DNA of 64,000 nt from Dorea sp. 5-2 (GCF_000403455.2 NZ_KE159719.1:95157-159156); one strand, 5' to 3'. Counted from the stretch's first letter, positions 1 through 8,877 are shown. The notes: generated from the letters alone by a model not told the origin. Translations and numbers: made by a program.

Positions 1-83
1 AGAGGGCGAACGGCTTCCTCACGCTGGCGGGCGGCGTTGTGATTACCTTTGCAAAGGAGATTTTGACCCTCATCACAGGCTAA
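1..83 (+). CDS. C-terminal end of a small Maff2-like membrane protein (partial)
   Basis: The frame starting at base 3 reads 26 residues ending in ITFAKEILTLITG and a TAA stop at 81-83. It is hydrophobic with a Gly-Gly turn. Small membrane proteins of the Maff2 type sit directly upstream of the VirB6/TrbL-like gene in Tn1549-family elements, which is the position here. Only the tail is present, so the family call rests mainly on context. Confidence 0.5.
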   Translation, partial: RANGFLTLAGGVVITFAKEILTLITG

Positions 84-188
84 TCCAAAACAGACTGAAA
101 TAACAGACTGACACAAGACAGGATAACGGGGCAGATCCGCTCTTCGGGACTTGCCCCGCTATCAAATTTTAAGAACGGAGGTGGTCGA

Positions 189-1025
189 ATGTCAGACAAC
201 TGGGTAGTCCAGAACTTGGAGAACGCCCTTGACACATGGAATGAAAAGTTAGCCGAGATATGGCAGCTCATCACCCAATCCCCCGAAACCTTTAAGGGCG
301 GTGCGATATGGAAAGTCATCGTTGACATCCACGGGGCGTTGCAAGCTATCGGGCTTGCCCTGCTCGTGCTGTTCTTTGTCGTGGGCGTGATGCGTACCTG
401 CGGCGACTTCGCAAGCGTGAAGAAGCCCGAACACGCCTTGAAGCTGTTCATCCGCTTCGCCCTTGCGAAAGGTGCGGTCACTTACGGCTTGGAGCTGATG
501 ATGGCTCTGTTCAAAATCGTGCAGGGCGTGATTTCCGCCATTATGAAAGCCGCAGGCTTCGGCTCGGCACAGAAAACGGTGCTGCCGCAGGAGATTGTGA
601 CAGCCGTGGAGGACTGCGGATTTTTCGAGAGCATTCCCCTATGGGCGGTCACGCTGATAGGCGGGCTGTTCATCACGGTGCTGTCGTTCATTATGATAAT
701 GTCGGCGTACGGCAGGTTTTTTAAATTGTATCTCTATACTGCCATCGCCCCCGTGCCGCTGTCCTCGTTTGCGGGAGAGCCGAGCCAGAGCGTGGGGAAG
801 AGCTTCATCAAGAGCTACTCCGCCGTGTGCCTTGAGGGGGCAATCATCGTGCTTGCCTGCATCATCTTCTCGGTGTTTGCGGCGTCCCCGCCCGCAGTCA
901 ACCCCGATGCGGCGGCGGTCACGATGGTGTGGGGCTATATCGGGGAATTGGTGTTCAATATGCTCGTCCTTGTCGGTGCGGTCAAAATGGCAGACCGTGT
1001 GGTAAGGGAAATGATGGGCTTGTAA
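189..1025 (+). CDS. VirB6/TrbL-like conjugal transfer membrane protein
   Basis: A 278-residue polytopic membrane protein. Hydrophobic stretches lie at about residues 53-70, 95-110, 150-175, 180-200, 215-235 and 250-270. An amphipathic, Trp-rich N-terminus comes first. A GGAGGTGG ribosome binding site lies 6 bases before the ATG. Size, topology and position just before PrgI and VirB4 match the TrbL/VirB6-like channel protein of Tn1549-type elements, which forms the inner part of the type IV secretion pore. There is no catalytic motif, so the call rests on topology and synteny. Confidence 0.8.
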   Translation: MSDNWVVQNLENALDTWNEKLAEIWQLITQSPETFKGGAIWKVIVDIHGALQAIGLALLVLFFVVGVMRTCGDFASVKKPEHALKLFIRFALAKGAVTYGLELMMALFKIVQGVISAIMKAAGFGSAQKTVLPQEIVTAVEDCGFFESIPLWAVTLIGGLFITVLSFIMIMSAYGRFFKLYLYTAIAPVPLSSFAGEPSQSVGKSFIKSYSAVCLEGAIIVLACIIFSVFAASPPAVNPDAAAVTMVWGYIGELVFNMLVLVGAVKMADRVVREMMGL

Positions 1026-1051
1026 TTATCAGTTAGGAAAGGAAAACCAGA

Positions 1052-1288
1052 ATGAAAAAAGAAACGAAGTATTACCAGAATTATAATATCCATTTGTTAA
1101 ATGGAGAAGTCATTGGGGCTTCCGAAGCCTATGACCTGCCTACTGAAAAAGGGCTGGTCGGAAAATTTGGAAAAGCGGACGATAACGAGATATTTGAAAT
1201 CGGGGATGCCATTTCTGGGTTTGCATATATCCCGAAACGCAGCATCCTCTTTATTTCGACGGGGGATGTCGGGGAGGAGGGGTGCTGA
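1052..1288 (+). CDS. Small ICE protein of unknown function
   Basis: A 78-residue soluble, acidic protein (begins MKKETKYYQN, ends GDVGEEGC) in the transfer operon between the VirB6-like and PrgI genes. An AGGAAAGG ribosome binding site precedes it. Its stop codon is immediately followed by the prgI start, which suggests coupled translation. No motif I recognise; its place implies an accessory role in transfer or its control. Confidence 0.6.
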   Translation: MKKETKYYQNYNIHLLNGEVIGASEAYDLPTEKGLVGKFGKADDNEIFEIGDAISGFAYIPKRSILFISTGDVGEEGC

Positions 1289-1289
1289 T

Positions 1290-1775
1290 ATGGAAGTCAA
1301 GATAAATAAGGAAATCCGCAACTACACGGAATCCATGTTCTTCGGGCTGTCGATGCGGCAGTTCCTGTTTTCCGTGCTTGCCTGCGGCGTGGCGGTCGGC
1401 TTGTTCTTCCTGCTCCGTGGCAGGTTCGGGACGGAAACATTGAGCTGGATGTGCATCTTGGGGGCTTCCCCTTTTGCGGTCATGGGCTTTGTAAGGTATA
1501 ACGGCATGACCGCCGAGCAGTTTGTGTGGGCATGGATAAAGTCGCAGTTTCTGATGCCGAAGAAGATTTTATTTGCCCCAGAGAATCTTTATTACGAAGC
1601 GATGAAGAACGCCATTGAAGCCCATGAAAAGGGCTTGCCCGCCGTGCAGGATAAGAAAAAGAAAAAATGCAGGAGGGCAAGGCGCAAAGCGGCACGGGAA
1701 CGGAGAAAACAGGCTGAAAAAGCCAGAAAGAAAAATAAGAAATCAAGAAAGCGCAAGGAGGTAGACCATGATTAA
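1290..1775 (+). CDS. PrgI family type IV secretion protein
   Basis: A 161-residue protein starting at 1290 (MEVKINKEIRNYTE). I prefer this start to upstream in-frame codons because of the strong GGGGAGGAGG ribosome binding site and because the preceding gene ends at 1288. Two hydrophobic segments lie at about residues 24-44 and 52-70. A very basic Lys/Arg-rich tail occupies about residues 120-155. PrgI proteins are small VirB3-like partners of VirB4; here the gene overlaps virB4 by 8 bases. Confidence 0.85.
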   Translation: MEVKINKEIRNYTESMFFGLSMRQFLFSVLACGVAVGLFFLLRGRFGTETLSWMCILGASPFAVMGFVRYNGMTAEQFVWAWIKSQFLMPKKILFAPENLYYEAMKNAIEAHEKGLPAVQDKKKKKCRRARRKAARERRKQAEKARKKNKKSRKRKEVDHD

Positions 1776-4119
1776 GACGCTGAAAACACTGTTCAAGCAG
1801 GACAGGGAGAAATTCATTGTGCCGAAGTCGGTGCAAGCGGTCATCCCGTTAAAGACCATGTGGGAGGACGGCATTTTCCTTGTGGGCAGGAACAAATACG
1901 CAAAGACATTCAAGTTTGAGGACATCAACTACGCCGTGGCGAGCCGTGAGGACAAGGAAGCGATGTTCCTTGAATACTCGGAGCTTTTAAACGCCCTCGA
2001 CAGCGGGGCGACCACGAAAATCACTATCAACAACCGCCGTTTGAATAAGGCAGACTTTGAGCAGACAATCCTTATCCCGATGGCGGAGGACGACTTGGAT
2101 AAATACCGCAAAGAATATAACAAAATGCTGCTGGATAAGGCAACGGGGGCTAACTCCACCGTGCAGGACAAATATGTGACGGTTTCCGTCTGCAAGAAGA
2201 ACATCGAGGAAGCGAGGAATTATTTTGCCCGTGTCGGGGCTGACCTTATCGGGCATTTCAACCGCTTAGGCTCGAAGTGTACGGAACTGGATGCTAACGA
2301 CAAGCTGCGTATTTTCTACGACTTCTACCGCACGGGCGAGGAAACGGCGTTTGCCTTTGACATGGCGCAGACCATGCGGAAAGGACACGACTTCAAGGAC
2401 TATATCTGCCCCGACTCCTTTGAGTTTGAGAAAGATTATTTTAAGATGGGCAACCGCTACGGGCGTGTTATATTCCTCAGAGAGTACGCCGCCTATATCA
2501 AGGACAGCATGGTGGCGGAGCTTTGCGAATTAAACCGTAACATGATGCTCTCCGTGGATGTTGTTCCTGTTCCCACAGACGAAGCCGTGCGGGAGGTGGA
2601 AAACCGCCTGCTCGGTGTGGAAACCAACATCACGAACTGGCAGAGGAAACAGAACCAGAACAACAACTTTTCCGCCGTCATCCCCTACGACTTGGAGCAG
2701 CAGAGAAAGGAAAGCAAGGAGTTCCTCGACGATTTGACGACCCGTGACCAGAGGATGATGTTTGCGGTGCTTACGATGGTGCATACCGCAGACACCAAAG
2801 AGCAGCTTGACAATGACACCGAAGCGTTGCTGACGACAGCAAGGAAGCATTTATGCCAGTTTGCCGTGCTGAAGTACCAGCAGATGGACGGTCTGAACAC
2901 CGCCCTGCCGTTCGGCGTGAGGAAGATTGATGCCCTGCGTACCCTCACCACGGAGAGCCTTGCGGTATTTATCCCCTTCCGTGTGCAGGAAATCTACCAT
3001 AAGGACGGCGTGTATTACGGGCAGAACGTCATCAGTAAAAATATGATAATCGCCAACCGCCGCCACCTGCTGAATGGAAATTCCTTTATCCTCGGCGTGT
3101 CTGGTGCAGGCAAGTCATTCACGGCAAAGGAGGAAATGACGAACATCATTCTGACCGACCCCAACGCCGATGTCTTGGTTATAGACCCAGAGCGAGAATA
3201 TTCCCCGCTTGTAAAGGCAATGCAGGGCGAGGTCGTCCACATCTCGGCGACGAGCGACAACCACATCAACGCAATGGACATGAACTCTGATTACGGCGAC
3301 GGTGCGAACCCCGTCATCTTGAAATCAGAGTTTATTTTGTCTTTGTGCGAGCAGCTCATCGGCGGTGCAAGCCTTGGGGCAAAACAGAAGTCCATCATCG
3401 ACCGCTGCACGGCGAGCGTCTACCGCTACTACCAGCAGGGCAACTATATGGGTACGCCGCCGACCTTGCAGGACTTCCGTGAGGAACTGTTAAAGCAGGA
3501 CGAGCCAGAAGCACAGGAAATCGCCCTTGCGATTGAGCTTTTCACGGACGGCAGTTTGAACACCTTTGCCAAGCATACGAACGTGGACACCCACAGCCGC
3601 CTTATCTGCTACGATATTCTGGATTTGGGCAAGCAGTTACAGCCTATCGGTATGCTTGTCGTCCTCGACAGCATCTTAAACCGCATCACCCAGAACAGGG
3701 CGAAAGGCAGGAACACGTTTATTTTCATTGACGAGATTTATCTGTTGTTCCAGCACGAATACTCGGCAAACTTCCTCTTTACCCTCTGGAAGCGTGTGCG
3801 TAAGTATGGGGCGTACTGCACTGGAATCACACAAAATGTCGATGACCTCTTGCAGAGCCATACGGCGAGGACGATGCTTGCCAACAGCGAGTTCATCATC
3901 ATGCTGAACCAAGCATCCACAGACCGTATCGAGCTTGCGAAGCTCCTTAACATCTCCGATTTGCAGATGAGCTATATCACGAATGTCGGTGCGGGGCAGG
4001 GATTATTGAAAGTCGGCAGCTCCCTCGTGCCGTTCGTCAACAAATTCCCACGCAATACGGAGCTGTATAAGCTGATGACAACCATGTTATCTGAGATCTC
4101 AGATAACATGGTTTATTAA
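1768..4119 (+). CDS. VirB4-like conjugation ATPase, C-terminus altered by RIT insertion
   Basis: A 783-residue ATPase that powers the type IV secretion channel. Walker A is GVSGAGKS at about residues 443-450, and Walker B lies in IFIDEIYLL at about 650-660. The N-terminal half is the usual CagE/TrbE/VirB domain. The last residues are unusual. After LMTT the frame enters the 34-bp palindrome and RIT end, giving MLSEISDNMVY. Family members I recall end in about TTKPGEG. A matching tail, KFGEC plus stop, can be read at 7615-7632 just beyond the RIT element. The ATPase core is intact, so function is probably retained. Confidence 0.9.
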   Translation: MIKTLKTLFKQDREKFIVPKSVQAVIPLKTMWEDGIFLVGRNKYAKTFKFEDINYAVASREDKEAMFLEYSELLNALDSGATTKITINNRRLNKADFEQTILIPMAEDDLDKYRKEYNKMLLDKATGANSTVQDKYVTVSVCKKNIEEARNYFARVGADLIGHFNRLGSKCTELDANDKLRIFYDFYRTGEETAFAFDMAQTMRKGHDFKDYICPDSFEFEKDYFKMGNRYGRVIFLREYAAYIKDSMVAELCELNRNMMLSVDVVPVPTDEAVREVENRLLGVETNITNWQRKQNQNNNFSAVIPYDLEQQRKESKEFLDDLTTRDQRMMFAVLTMVHTADTKEQLDNDTEALLTTARKHLCQFAVLKYQQMDGLNTALPFGVRKIDALRTLTTESLAVFIPFRVQEIYHKDGVYYGQNVISKNMIIANRRHLLNGNSFILGVSGAGKSFTAKEEMTNIILTDPNADVLVIDPEREYSPLVKAMQGEVVHISATSDNHINAMDMNSDYGDGANPVILKSEFILSLCEQLIGGASLGAKQKSIIDRCTASVYRYYQQGNYMGTPPTLQDFREELLKQDEPEAQEIALAIELFTDGSLNTFAKHTNVDTHSRLICYDILDLGKQLQPIGMLVVLDSILNRITQNRAKGRNTFIFIDEIYLLFQHEYSANFLFTLWKRVRKYGAYCTGITQNVDDLLQSHTARTMLANSEFIIMLNQASTDRIELAKLLNISDLQMSYITNVGAGQGLLKVGSSLVPFVNKFPRNTELYKLMTTMLSEISDNMVY
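4080..4113. repeat. 34-bp perfect palindrome at the virB4/RIT junction
   Basis: The sequence reads the same on both strands, centred on AGATCT with arms AACCATGTTATCTGA and its complement. It encodes the last foreign residues of VirB4. It touches the left RIT terminal repeat at 4111-4120. It may be the target of insertion, part of the element end, or a product of the insertion event. Confidence 0.95.
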
Positions 4120-4128
4120 AGAACTATA

Positions 4129-4192
4129 GTTATTCGAGAAGAAAGCATTATGCCACTAAATAAGCGGATATACTACAATCTTCTCGAATAAC
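4129..4192. repeat. Paired inverted recombinase-site candidates at left RIT end
   Basis: GTTATTCGAGAAG at 4129-4141 and its perfect complement CTTCTCGAATAAC at 4180-4192 are 38 bases apart. A third, diverged copy GTTATTCGAAGAG lies at 7533-7545 near the right end. Repeated sites inside the termini are what a set of three tyrosine recombinases might bind. Confidence 0.7.
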
Positions 4193-4201
4193 AAATCATT
4201 G

Positions 4202-5245
4202 CTAACGGAGAAAATCGGGCATATTCTGCTTCTCCTGTGGCAGTGATGGTTCAGTCTTGTTTTGCGGAAACCATTTGTTATTCCATTCCTTCATTGAACG
4301 GTCAACGGTCTGCTGTGAAATATCCAGGTAGATCTGGGTCGTCTGTATGGAAGAATGTCCAAGGATATTTTTTACAACAGCCAGTGGTACACCTGCTTCA
4401 ATTAGATGTGTTGCCGTTGTATGCCGCATTACATGCGGTGTATATGGCCCATTACAGAACTTATCCGGGTGGACGGATTTTGCAGCTGTAACGTATTTTG
4501 TGAAAATTTCTTCAATGGCGGCCACAGACAGATGGTCATTCCGCTGGCTGGGGAAAACATATCTGTCAGGTTGATCGCGTATCCGTCTGGAATTAATATA
4601 TTTATCCAGCAGTTGTGTTGCATCTGAAGTGATCTTTACCCTGCGGGACTTTTCCCCTTTCCCTGTGAGCGTCAGGATGGCGTTCCCCTTTTCATCGTGT
4701 GAGACATCCATTACTGCAAGTTCGCAGATTTCCTGTGCTCTTGCCCCGCTGGAATACATCACGGATAAAAGGACGAGATCGCGCCAGCCGAGTTTTTCCA
4801 TGGCATCCGGGAGTGAAAAAAGAATGGACAGCTCTTCACGAGTGAAGGAAGTGCGCTGTTTGCCCTTTACCCTCCGAAATGATTTTTTTGCGATCCTTGT
4901 CAGGCTGCTTCGGAACACGCATCCCGCTTCAAGGTTCCTACACTGTGCGTACTCTGCAAAAGAGGATAGTGCTCCCATACGCTGTTTGGCTGTAGTTCGG
5001 CTGTTTTTTCTATCGGATACCAGCCAGTCAAAAAATCCTGTTAGCATATCAAAGTCCAGCATTTCAAATGTGATCTGACTGATATCGGTTCCTTTCTGCT
5101 CTTCGAGATATTGGAACAGGAGCCGGAATGCACATTTATAAGAAGAAACTGTGTTTTTGCTGGCATTCATGGAGACTGGAAGGTATTCCGTGATAAATCT
5201 CCCAAGGAGACTTAAAAACTCGTATTCTGACTTATTCTTCTTCAT
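4202..5245 (-). CDS. RIT tyrosine recombinase, third gene
   Basis: A 347-residue phage-integrase-family protein. It has an N-terminal SAM-like core-binding domain (about 10-110) and a catalytic domain (about 150-330). Arg lies in SGARAQEICEL, HxxR in HVMRHTTATHL, then GHSSIQTT and the Tyr nucleophile in IYLDI. A GKGEKSR segment supplies the beta-hairpin Lys. All catalytic residues look intact. The start overlaps the end of the second recombinase by 14 bases, so the trio is translationally coupled. Confidence 0.9.
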   Translation of the reverse strand: MKKNKSEYEFLSLLGRFITEYLPVSMNASKNTVSSYKCAFRLLFQYLEEQKGTDISQITFEMLDFDMLTGFFDWLVSDRKNSRTTAKQRMGALSSFAEYAQCRNLEAGCVFRSSLTRIAKKSFRRVKGKQRTSFTREELSILFSLPDAMEKLGWRDLVLLSVMYSSGARAQEICELAVMDVSHDEKGNAILTLTGKGEKSRRVKITSDATQLLDKYINSRRIRDQPDRYVFPSQRNDHLSVAAIEEIFTKYVTAAKSVHPDKFCNGPYTPHVMRHTTATHLIEAGVPLAVVKNILGHSSIQTTQIYLDISQQTVDRSMKEWNNKWFPQNKTEPSLPQEKQNMPDFLR

Positions 5246-6233
5246 AAGGTACCTCCACTTCTGGAATCAGACCAGTCGTAAATGCTTCAAACGCATCCAT
5301 GGTTCCAGGAACCTGTGTGCCGGAAAAACGCATATACTGATCAGTATCGATTAGGCATTTATGCCCAAGGTAAGTCGGCAAAAGGAGATCGTTTATATCA
5401 ACAGGATGGCCTACTGCTTCCAACTGCTGCATGGATTTCAGGACAAACAAGTGGCGAAAGCAGTGCAGGCAGGCTCCCCGGTCATTTGGGGATTTATCCC
5501 GCTGGTCAATGTTGGCCAGCTTCAGAATCTCTGCAAACCAGGCATCCATTTGGCGTTTCGTATAGTGCCGGCCGGGTTTATCTCCCGGGAAGAGGTAGGC
5601 TTCTGGATTGTCCATGATTCCAAGTGTGAGACAATACCTCTTCAGGATCTCCAACAGCGAATCATGGATAGGGATCAACCGTTCTTTTGAGAATTTAGTC
5701 TTTCGCAGGAACAGCGTCCCTTCTTTAAAACATACGTCTTTTCGCTGCAGTGCCATGGTTTCCCCCAGCCGGGTTCCGCATCCGTAAAGGATACGCAATG
5801 CCATTGGTATTTTTAACTGTAAGAATGGGCTGCAGCTACCCGGTTTACGGGGAGATAAGTTGTCCGCATAGTGCATGATCTTCTGGATCTCTGCCTCTGA
5901 GTAAATATACGGGATATACTCGGATTTTACTTTTGGAGATTCTGGTAAAAACGCCGGGATTCCAAGGCTGTCCAGATATTTTACAAATCCTCTGACAGCA
6001 CCAACTTTTTCATTGATGGTTTTACTTTTTCCCGGGATAGATGAAATCCAGGGTGTAAGGATGTCTTCTGTCAATTCCTTTTGGGGGAAGTCTATCTCTG
6101 CCAGATATTGATCCAATGAAGACAAGGCCCGCTTAGTTAGCGATACAACGGGATCAGAAACGCTGAATGTCTTTAGTGCCAGATACGCTTCCATTTCATC
6201 GGCGAATATACTCTTAAACACTGGAACCACCAT
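5232..6233 (-). CDS. RIT tyrosine recombinase, second gene
   Basis: A 333-residue integrase-family protein starting at 6233 (MVVPVFKSIF). The frame stays open upstream for 91 codons, but that stretch is antisense-like sequence over the first recombinase. The start gives a 20-base overlap with the upstream gene. Catalytic residues are Arg in GCGTRLGETMAL, HCFRH, GHKCLIDTDQ and Tyr in QYMRF. The ribosome binding site abuts the ATG, so a slightly later GTG start is possible. Confidence 0.85.
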   Translation of the reverse strand: MVVPVFKSIFADEMEAYLALKTFSVSDPVVSLTKRALSSLDQYLAEIDFPQKELTEDILTPWISSIPGKSKTINEKVGAVRGFVKYLDSLGIPAFLPESPKVKSEYIPYIYSEAEIQKIMHYADNLSPRKPGSCSPFLQLKIPMALRILYGCGTRLGETMALQRKDVCFKEGTLFLRKTKFSKERLIPIHDSLLEILKRYCLTLGIMDNPEAYLFPGDKPGRHYTKRQMDAWFAEILKLANIDQRDKSPNDRGACLHCFRHLFVLKSMQQLEAVGHPVDINDLLLPTYLGHKCLIDTDQYMRFSGTQVPGTMDAFEAFTTGLIPEVEVPYEEE

Positions 6234-7458
6234 CCTTCCCAGAAAGAAGTTCTGCAAAGTTGCCGCTAGGGGCAGGGACTGCGAGAGGACAAAGCCGCAT
6301 GCTCTGGATGTCGATCCGGGCATAATGGCGGATGGCGTGTTTTGTCCCATGCCCCAGAACCCGGCGGACAACTTCTGTTGATACGTTGTCATTAACCATG
6401 TTGCTTGCGATGGATGACCTGAAAGCCCGGCTTCCATGCCTGCGTCCATTAATGGGAATCCCGGCGTTTCTGAGCAGCGCCCCGACCATTGTGTTGATTG
6501 CGCCATAGTCCATCGGCGTATATGGGATCACAAGCGTCATAAAAATCTGCTGGCAGCCTGCCACTTCGGGGCGTACTTTGTTGATATAGTCCAGCAGGGC
6601 TTCTTTTGCTTCGGGAAGCAATTCACTTTCCCATGGCTCACCCGTTTTCTGCTGTATAAAATGGATTCTGTTATCCGTGAAATCAACGTTTTCAAAAGTC
6701 AGGGAAGCAATATCACAGGAGCGGATGCCATATCTGGACAGGAGTAAAACAATCGCATAATTCCTTATCCCAACAGGGGTTGTGCGGTCAATAGAATCTT
6801 CAATTGCAGAAATCTCATCCGTGCTATAAACCGTTGGCTGGGGATCGTTCTTCTTGCGGTACTGGACAAGCCTTGAATAATCACGTTCCAAAGTTCCGTG
6901 TTCAAAGAGAAATCTGAGAAAGGGGGCAATCCTTTCCCAATAACGGGAGAAACTCAACTGCAAAAAGGCTTTCTGTATCAGTTTCCCGCTGATGTCCCCA
7001 GTATCTTCACAGCCGAGGGCGGAGAGATTGTCCAAAAACCTGCTGAGAATCCATCGCTTGTAATGAAGAGTGGTTTGTTTATTCCCGTTGCCTCTGCAAT
7101 AGGAAATATACGCATCAAGGGACTGGCTGAGGCTGGAGGGGAGATTAACTACAGCAGTTTTATCTCCCCATAAGGCATCTCGCCCATCCAGGCCCTGATA
7201 CAAACGGTTGAGTTTACGCACGATCACCTTCGCCCTTGAGACACGGGATGGACAAACTTTGAGTTCCTGCTCACAGTATTGGATGAGGCATTCTCCTATT
7301 TCAGGTGTGTATTCATCCAGTGCATTCGCATTCATATAAGCCGTGAATGCTTTGAGAATGAAATCCATGTCCTTAACAGTACTGCTACTGTAGGATTCTG
7401 ACTGGAGCAGCATGCGCAAATGTGCTGTCAAGTCGTTGAAAGTTGATTGATTTTCCAT
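6214..7458 (-). CDS. RIT tyrosine recombinase, first gene
   Basis: A 414-residue integrase-family protein. The start at 7458 (MENQSTFNDL) is chosen because AGGAGG lies 7 bases before it. Visible residues are Arg in RYGIRSCDIASL, GHGTKHAIR and Tyr in HYARID. The box II region reads GSRAFRSSIAS, so the usual His of HxxR seems replaced by Arg. This is the promoter-proximal member of the trio. Confidence 0.85.
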   Translation of the reverse strand: MENQSTFNDLTAHLRMLLQSESYSSSTVKDMDFILKAFTAYMNANALDEYTPEIGECLIQYCEQELKVCPSRVSRAKVIVRKLNRLYQGLDGRDALWGDKTAVVNLPSSLSQSLDAYISYCRGNGNKQTTLHYKRWILSRFLDNLSALGCEDTGDISGKLIQKAFLQLSFSRYWERIAPFLRFLFEHGTLERDYSRLVQYRKKNDPQPTVYSTDEISAIEDSIDRTTPVGIRNYAIVLLLSRYGIRSCDIASLTFENVDFTDNRIHFIQQKTGEPWESELLPEAKEALLDYINKVRPEVAGCQQIFMTLVIPYTPMDYGAINTMVGALLRNAGIPINGRRHGSRAFRSSIASNMVNDNVSTEVVRRVLGHGTKHAIRHYARIDIQSMRLCPLAVPAPSGNFAELLSGKDGGSSV

Positions 7459-7480
7459 ACAAAATCCTCCTCTGTAAATT

Positions 7481-7504
7481 TGGTGTCGGGTCGACACAAC
7501 ACCA
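7481..7504. promoter_or_regulatory. Nested palindrome upstream of the RIT genes
   Basis: GTGTCG-GGT-CGACAC (7483-7497) is nested within TGGTGT/ACACCA arms, 22 bases upstream of the first RIT start. The position suggests an operator or recombinase site. No factor can be named. Confidence 0.4.
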
Positions 7505-7647
7505 GTATACAGAAGAGTTTATATAGATCATTGTTATTCGAAGAGAATATGAAAAATCTTTTATTTTATGGGGAGGTGAAAAACTCATTGAATAATGAAA
7601 CTCATTTAATAAACGAAATTTGGGGAGTGCTAAAAGGAGGGATTTTT

Positions 7648-8052
7648 ATGTCAGAGATAAGGTTTCGCAACGCAGCCCACCGTGATTTTTTTCTGGAAAG
7701 TATGATGAAATGCAAAGTCAACGACTGCTACCACAGGGCGTTTTTCTATGTGATGGGGATTGCGGGGGAAACAAGGCAGAACATCAACGCCATGTTCGAT
7801 TTTAAGACGGACTGCATCAAGCCAGAGGGGATGCACGCAGGATGGCAGACAAGCGGCACGGTCAAGGTCTGCCACCTTGCCTTTAACCTCTGGAACGGTT
7901 ACGTCGAGGAGGGGCGTGAGAAACTTTTCACGCCAGAGGAATTGTTCTGCTGCGAGTTCGCCCCGTATTTCATGGAGGGCATCAAGGCACGGTATCCAGA
8001 ATATTGCAGGGACTTACCCACGCCCAAGAAGCAGGCGGAGCATACACGGTAA
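7648..8052 (+). CDS. ICE protein of the DUF6075 type
   Basis: A 134-residue soluble protein with several conserved-looking Cys, His and Trp residues (NDCYHRAFFYVMGI, KVCHLAFNLWNGY, EFAPYFMEGI). The start at 7648 follows AAAAGGAGG; upstream in-frame codons fall in the RIT end. Proteins of this type occur in Tn1549-like transfer regions and dormant Firmicute elements, role unknown. Without the RIT element it would directly follow virB4. Confidence 0.7.
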   Translation: MSEIRFRNAAHRDFFLESMMKCKVNDCYHRAFFYVMGIAGETRQNINAMFDFKTDCIKPEGMHAGWQTSGTVKVCHLAFNLWNGYVEEGREKLFTPEELFCCEFAPYFMEGIKARYPEYCRDLPTPKKQAEHTR

Positions 8053-8091
8053 CTGAAAATAAAAAAACAAGAATAAAGAAAGGAATAATTT

Positions 8092-8877
8092 ATGAATCTG
8101 ATAAACTATAAATGTATTCTCTGTACCGCCGCCGCTGTCGTCCTTTTGGGAGCGGCGGTTTTTTGCGGCTTTAAGATTTACAGCCATTACCAGCAGATAG
8201 ACGAGCAGACCGAAGCCTTTGCGGAGATTGCCGAGGTTGTGGAGAACGCCGAGCCAGAGGAAGAACCGCCAAAAGATAAGGATACGCCCGTCAGCGAGGG
8301 CGAGGATATATTGGCAAAATACAAGGAACTGTATTTGCAGAATGAGGATATGGTCGGGTGGATTGCCATTGACGGAACAGGCATCAACTACCCCGTCATG
8401 CAGAGCAAGAACAATCCCAACTTCTATCTGAAACACAGCTTTGAAAAGGAATACAGCGACTTAGGCGTGCCGTATATCCAAGAGGACTGCGACATCCTAA
8501 CAAGCGACAATCTGGTTATCTACGGACACCACATCAAAGGCGGCAGGATGTTCGGGGCATTGGAAGATTATAAATCCAAGAACTTTTATGAGAAGCATAA
8601 GACCATTCAGTTTGACACCCTCACGGAGCAGGCGCAGTATGAAATCATTGCCGTGTTTAAGACCGTGGCGTACAGCTCACAGGGCTACCGCTACTATGAT
8701 TTTGTCAATGCGGAGAATGAAAAAGAATTTGATGCCTTTGTCGGGAAGTGCAAGGAGCTTGCCTTGTATGATACGGGCGTGACAGCCCAATACGGCGACA
8801 GGCTCATTACCCTCTCCACCTGCGAATACTCGGCACAGAACGGCAGGCTTGTCGTCGTGGCAAAAAAGGTAAACTGA
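8092..8877 (+). CDS. Class B sortase
   Basis: A 261-residue cysteine transpeptidase with an N-terminal membrane anchor (about residues 11-29) and an acidic stalk. Catalytic His is in VIYGHHIKGG (about 146), Cys in LSTCEYS (about 244) and Arg in NGRLVVV (about 253). Class B sortases are regular members of these transfer operons and probably attach element-encoded surface proteins to peptidoglycan. Its substrate is not in the window. Confidence 0.92.
   Translation: MNLINYKCILCTAAAVVLLGAAVFCGFKIYSHYQQIDEQTEAFAEIAEVVENAEPEEEPPKDKDTPVSEGEDILAKYKELYLQNEDMVGWIAIDGTGINYPVMQSKNNPNFYLKHSFEKEYSDLGVPYIQEDCDILTSDNLVIYGHHIKGGRMFGALEDYKSKNFYEKHKTIQFDTLTEQAQYEIIAVFKTVAYSSQGYRYYDFVNAENEKEFDAFVGKCKELALYDTGVTAQYGDRLITLSTCEYSAQNGRLVVVAKKVN

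Larger units (their letters stand above)
4111..7614 (-). mobile_element. RIT element (recombinase in trio)
   Basis: Three overlapping tyrosine recombinase genes on the minus strand are bounded by perfect 10-bp inverted repeats: GTTTATTAAA at 4111-4120 and TTTAATAAAC at 7605-7614. Similarity extends imperfectly to about 31 bp. Related GTTATTCG sites lie inside both ends (4129-4141, 4180-4192, 7533-7545). Three adjacent, co-transcribed, overlapping recombinases with terminal inverted repeats define RIT elements, and the 3.5-kb size fits. It interrupts the transfer operon between virB4 and the DUF6075-like gene. Confidence 0.88.

Noticed and set aside
4237..5078. Plus-strand open frames over the third RIT recombinase
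   Set aside because: They mirror an intact recombinase on the other strand and have no ribosome binding sites or recognisable domains.
5232..6506. 424-residue version of the second RIT recombinase
   Set aside because: The first 91 codons lie over the first recombinase and show no integrase features; the start at 6233 gives a normal length.
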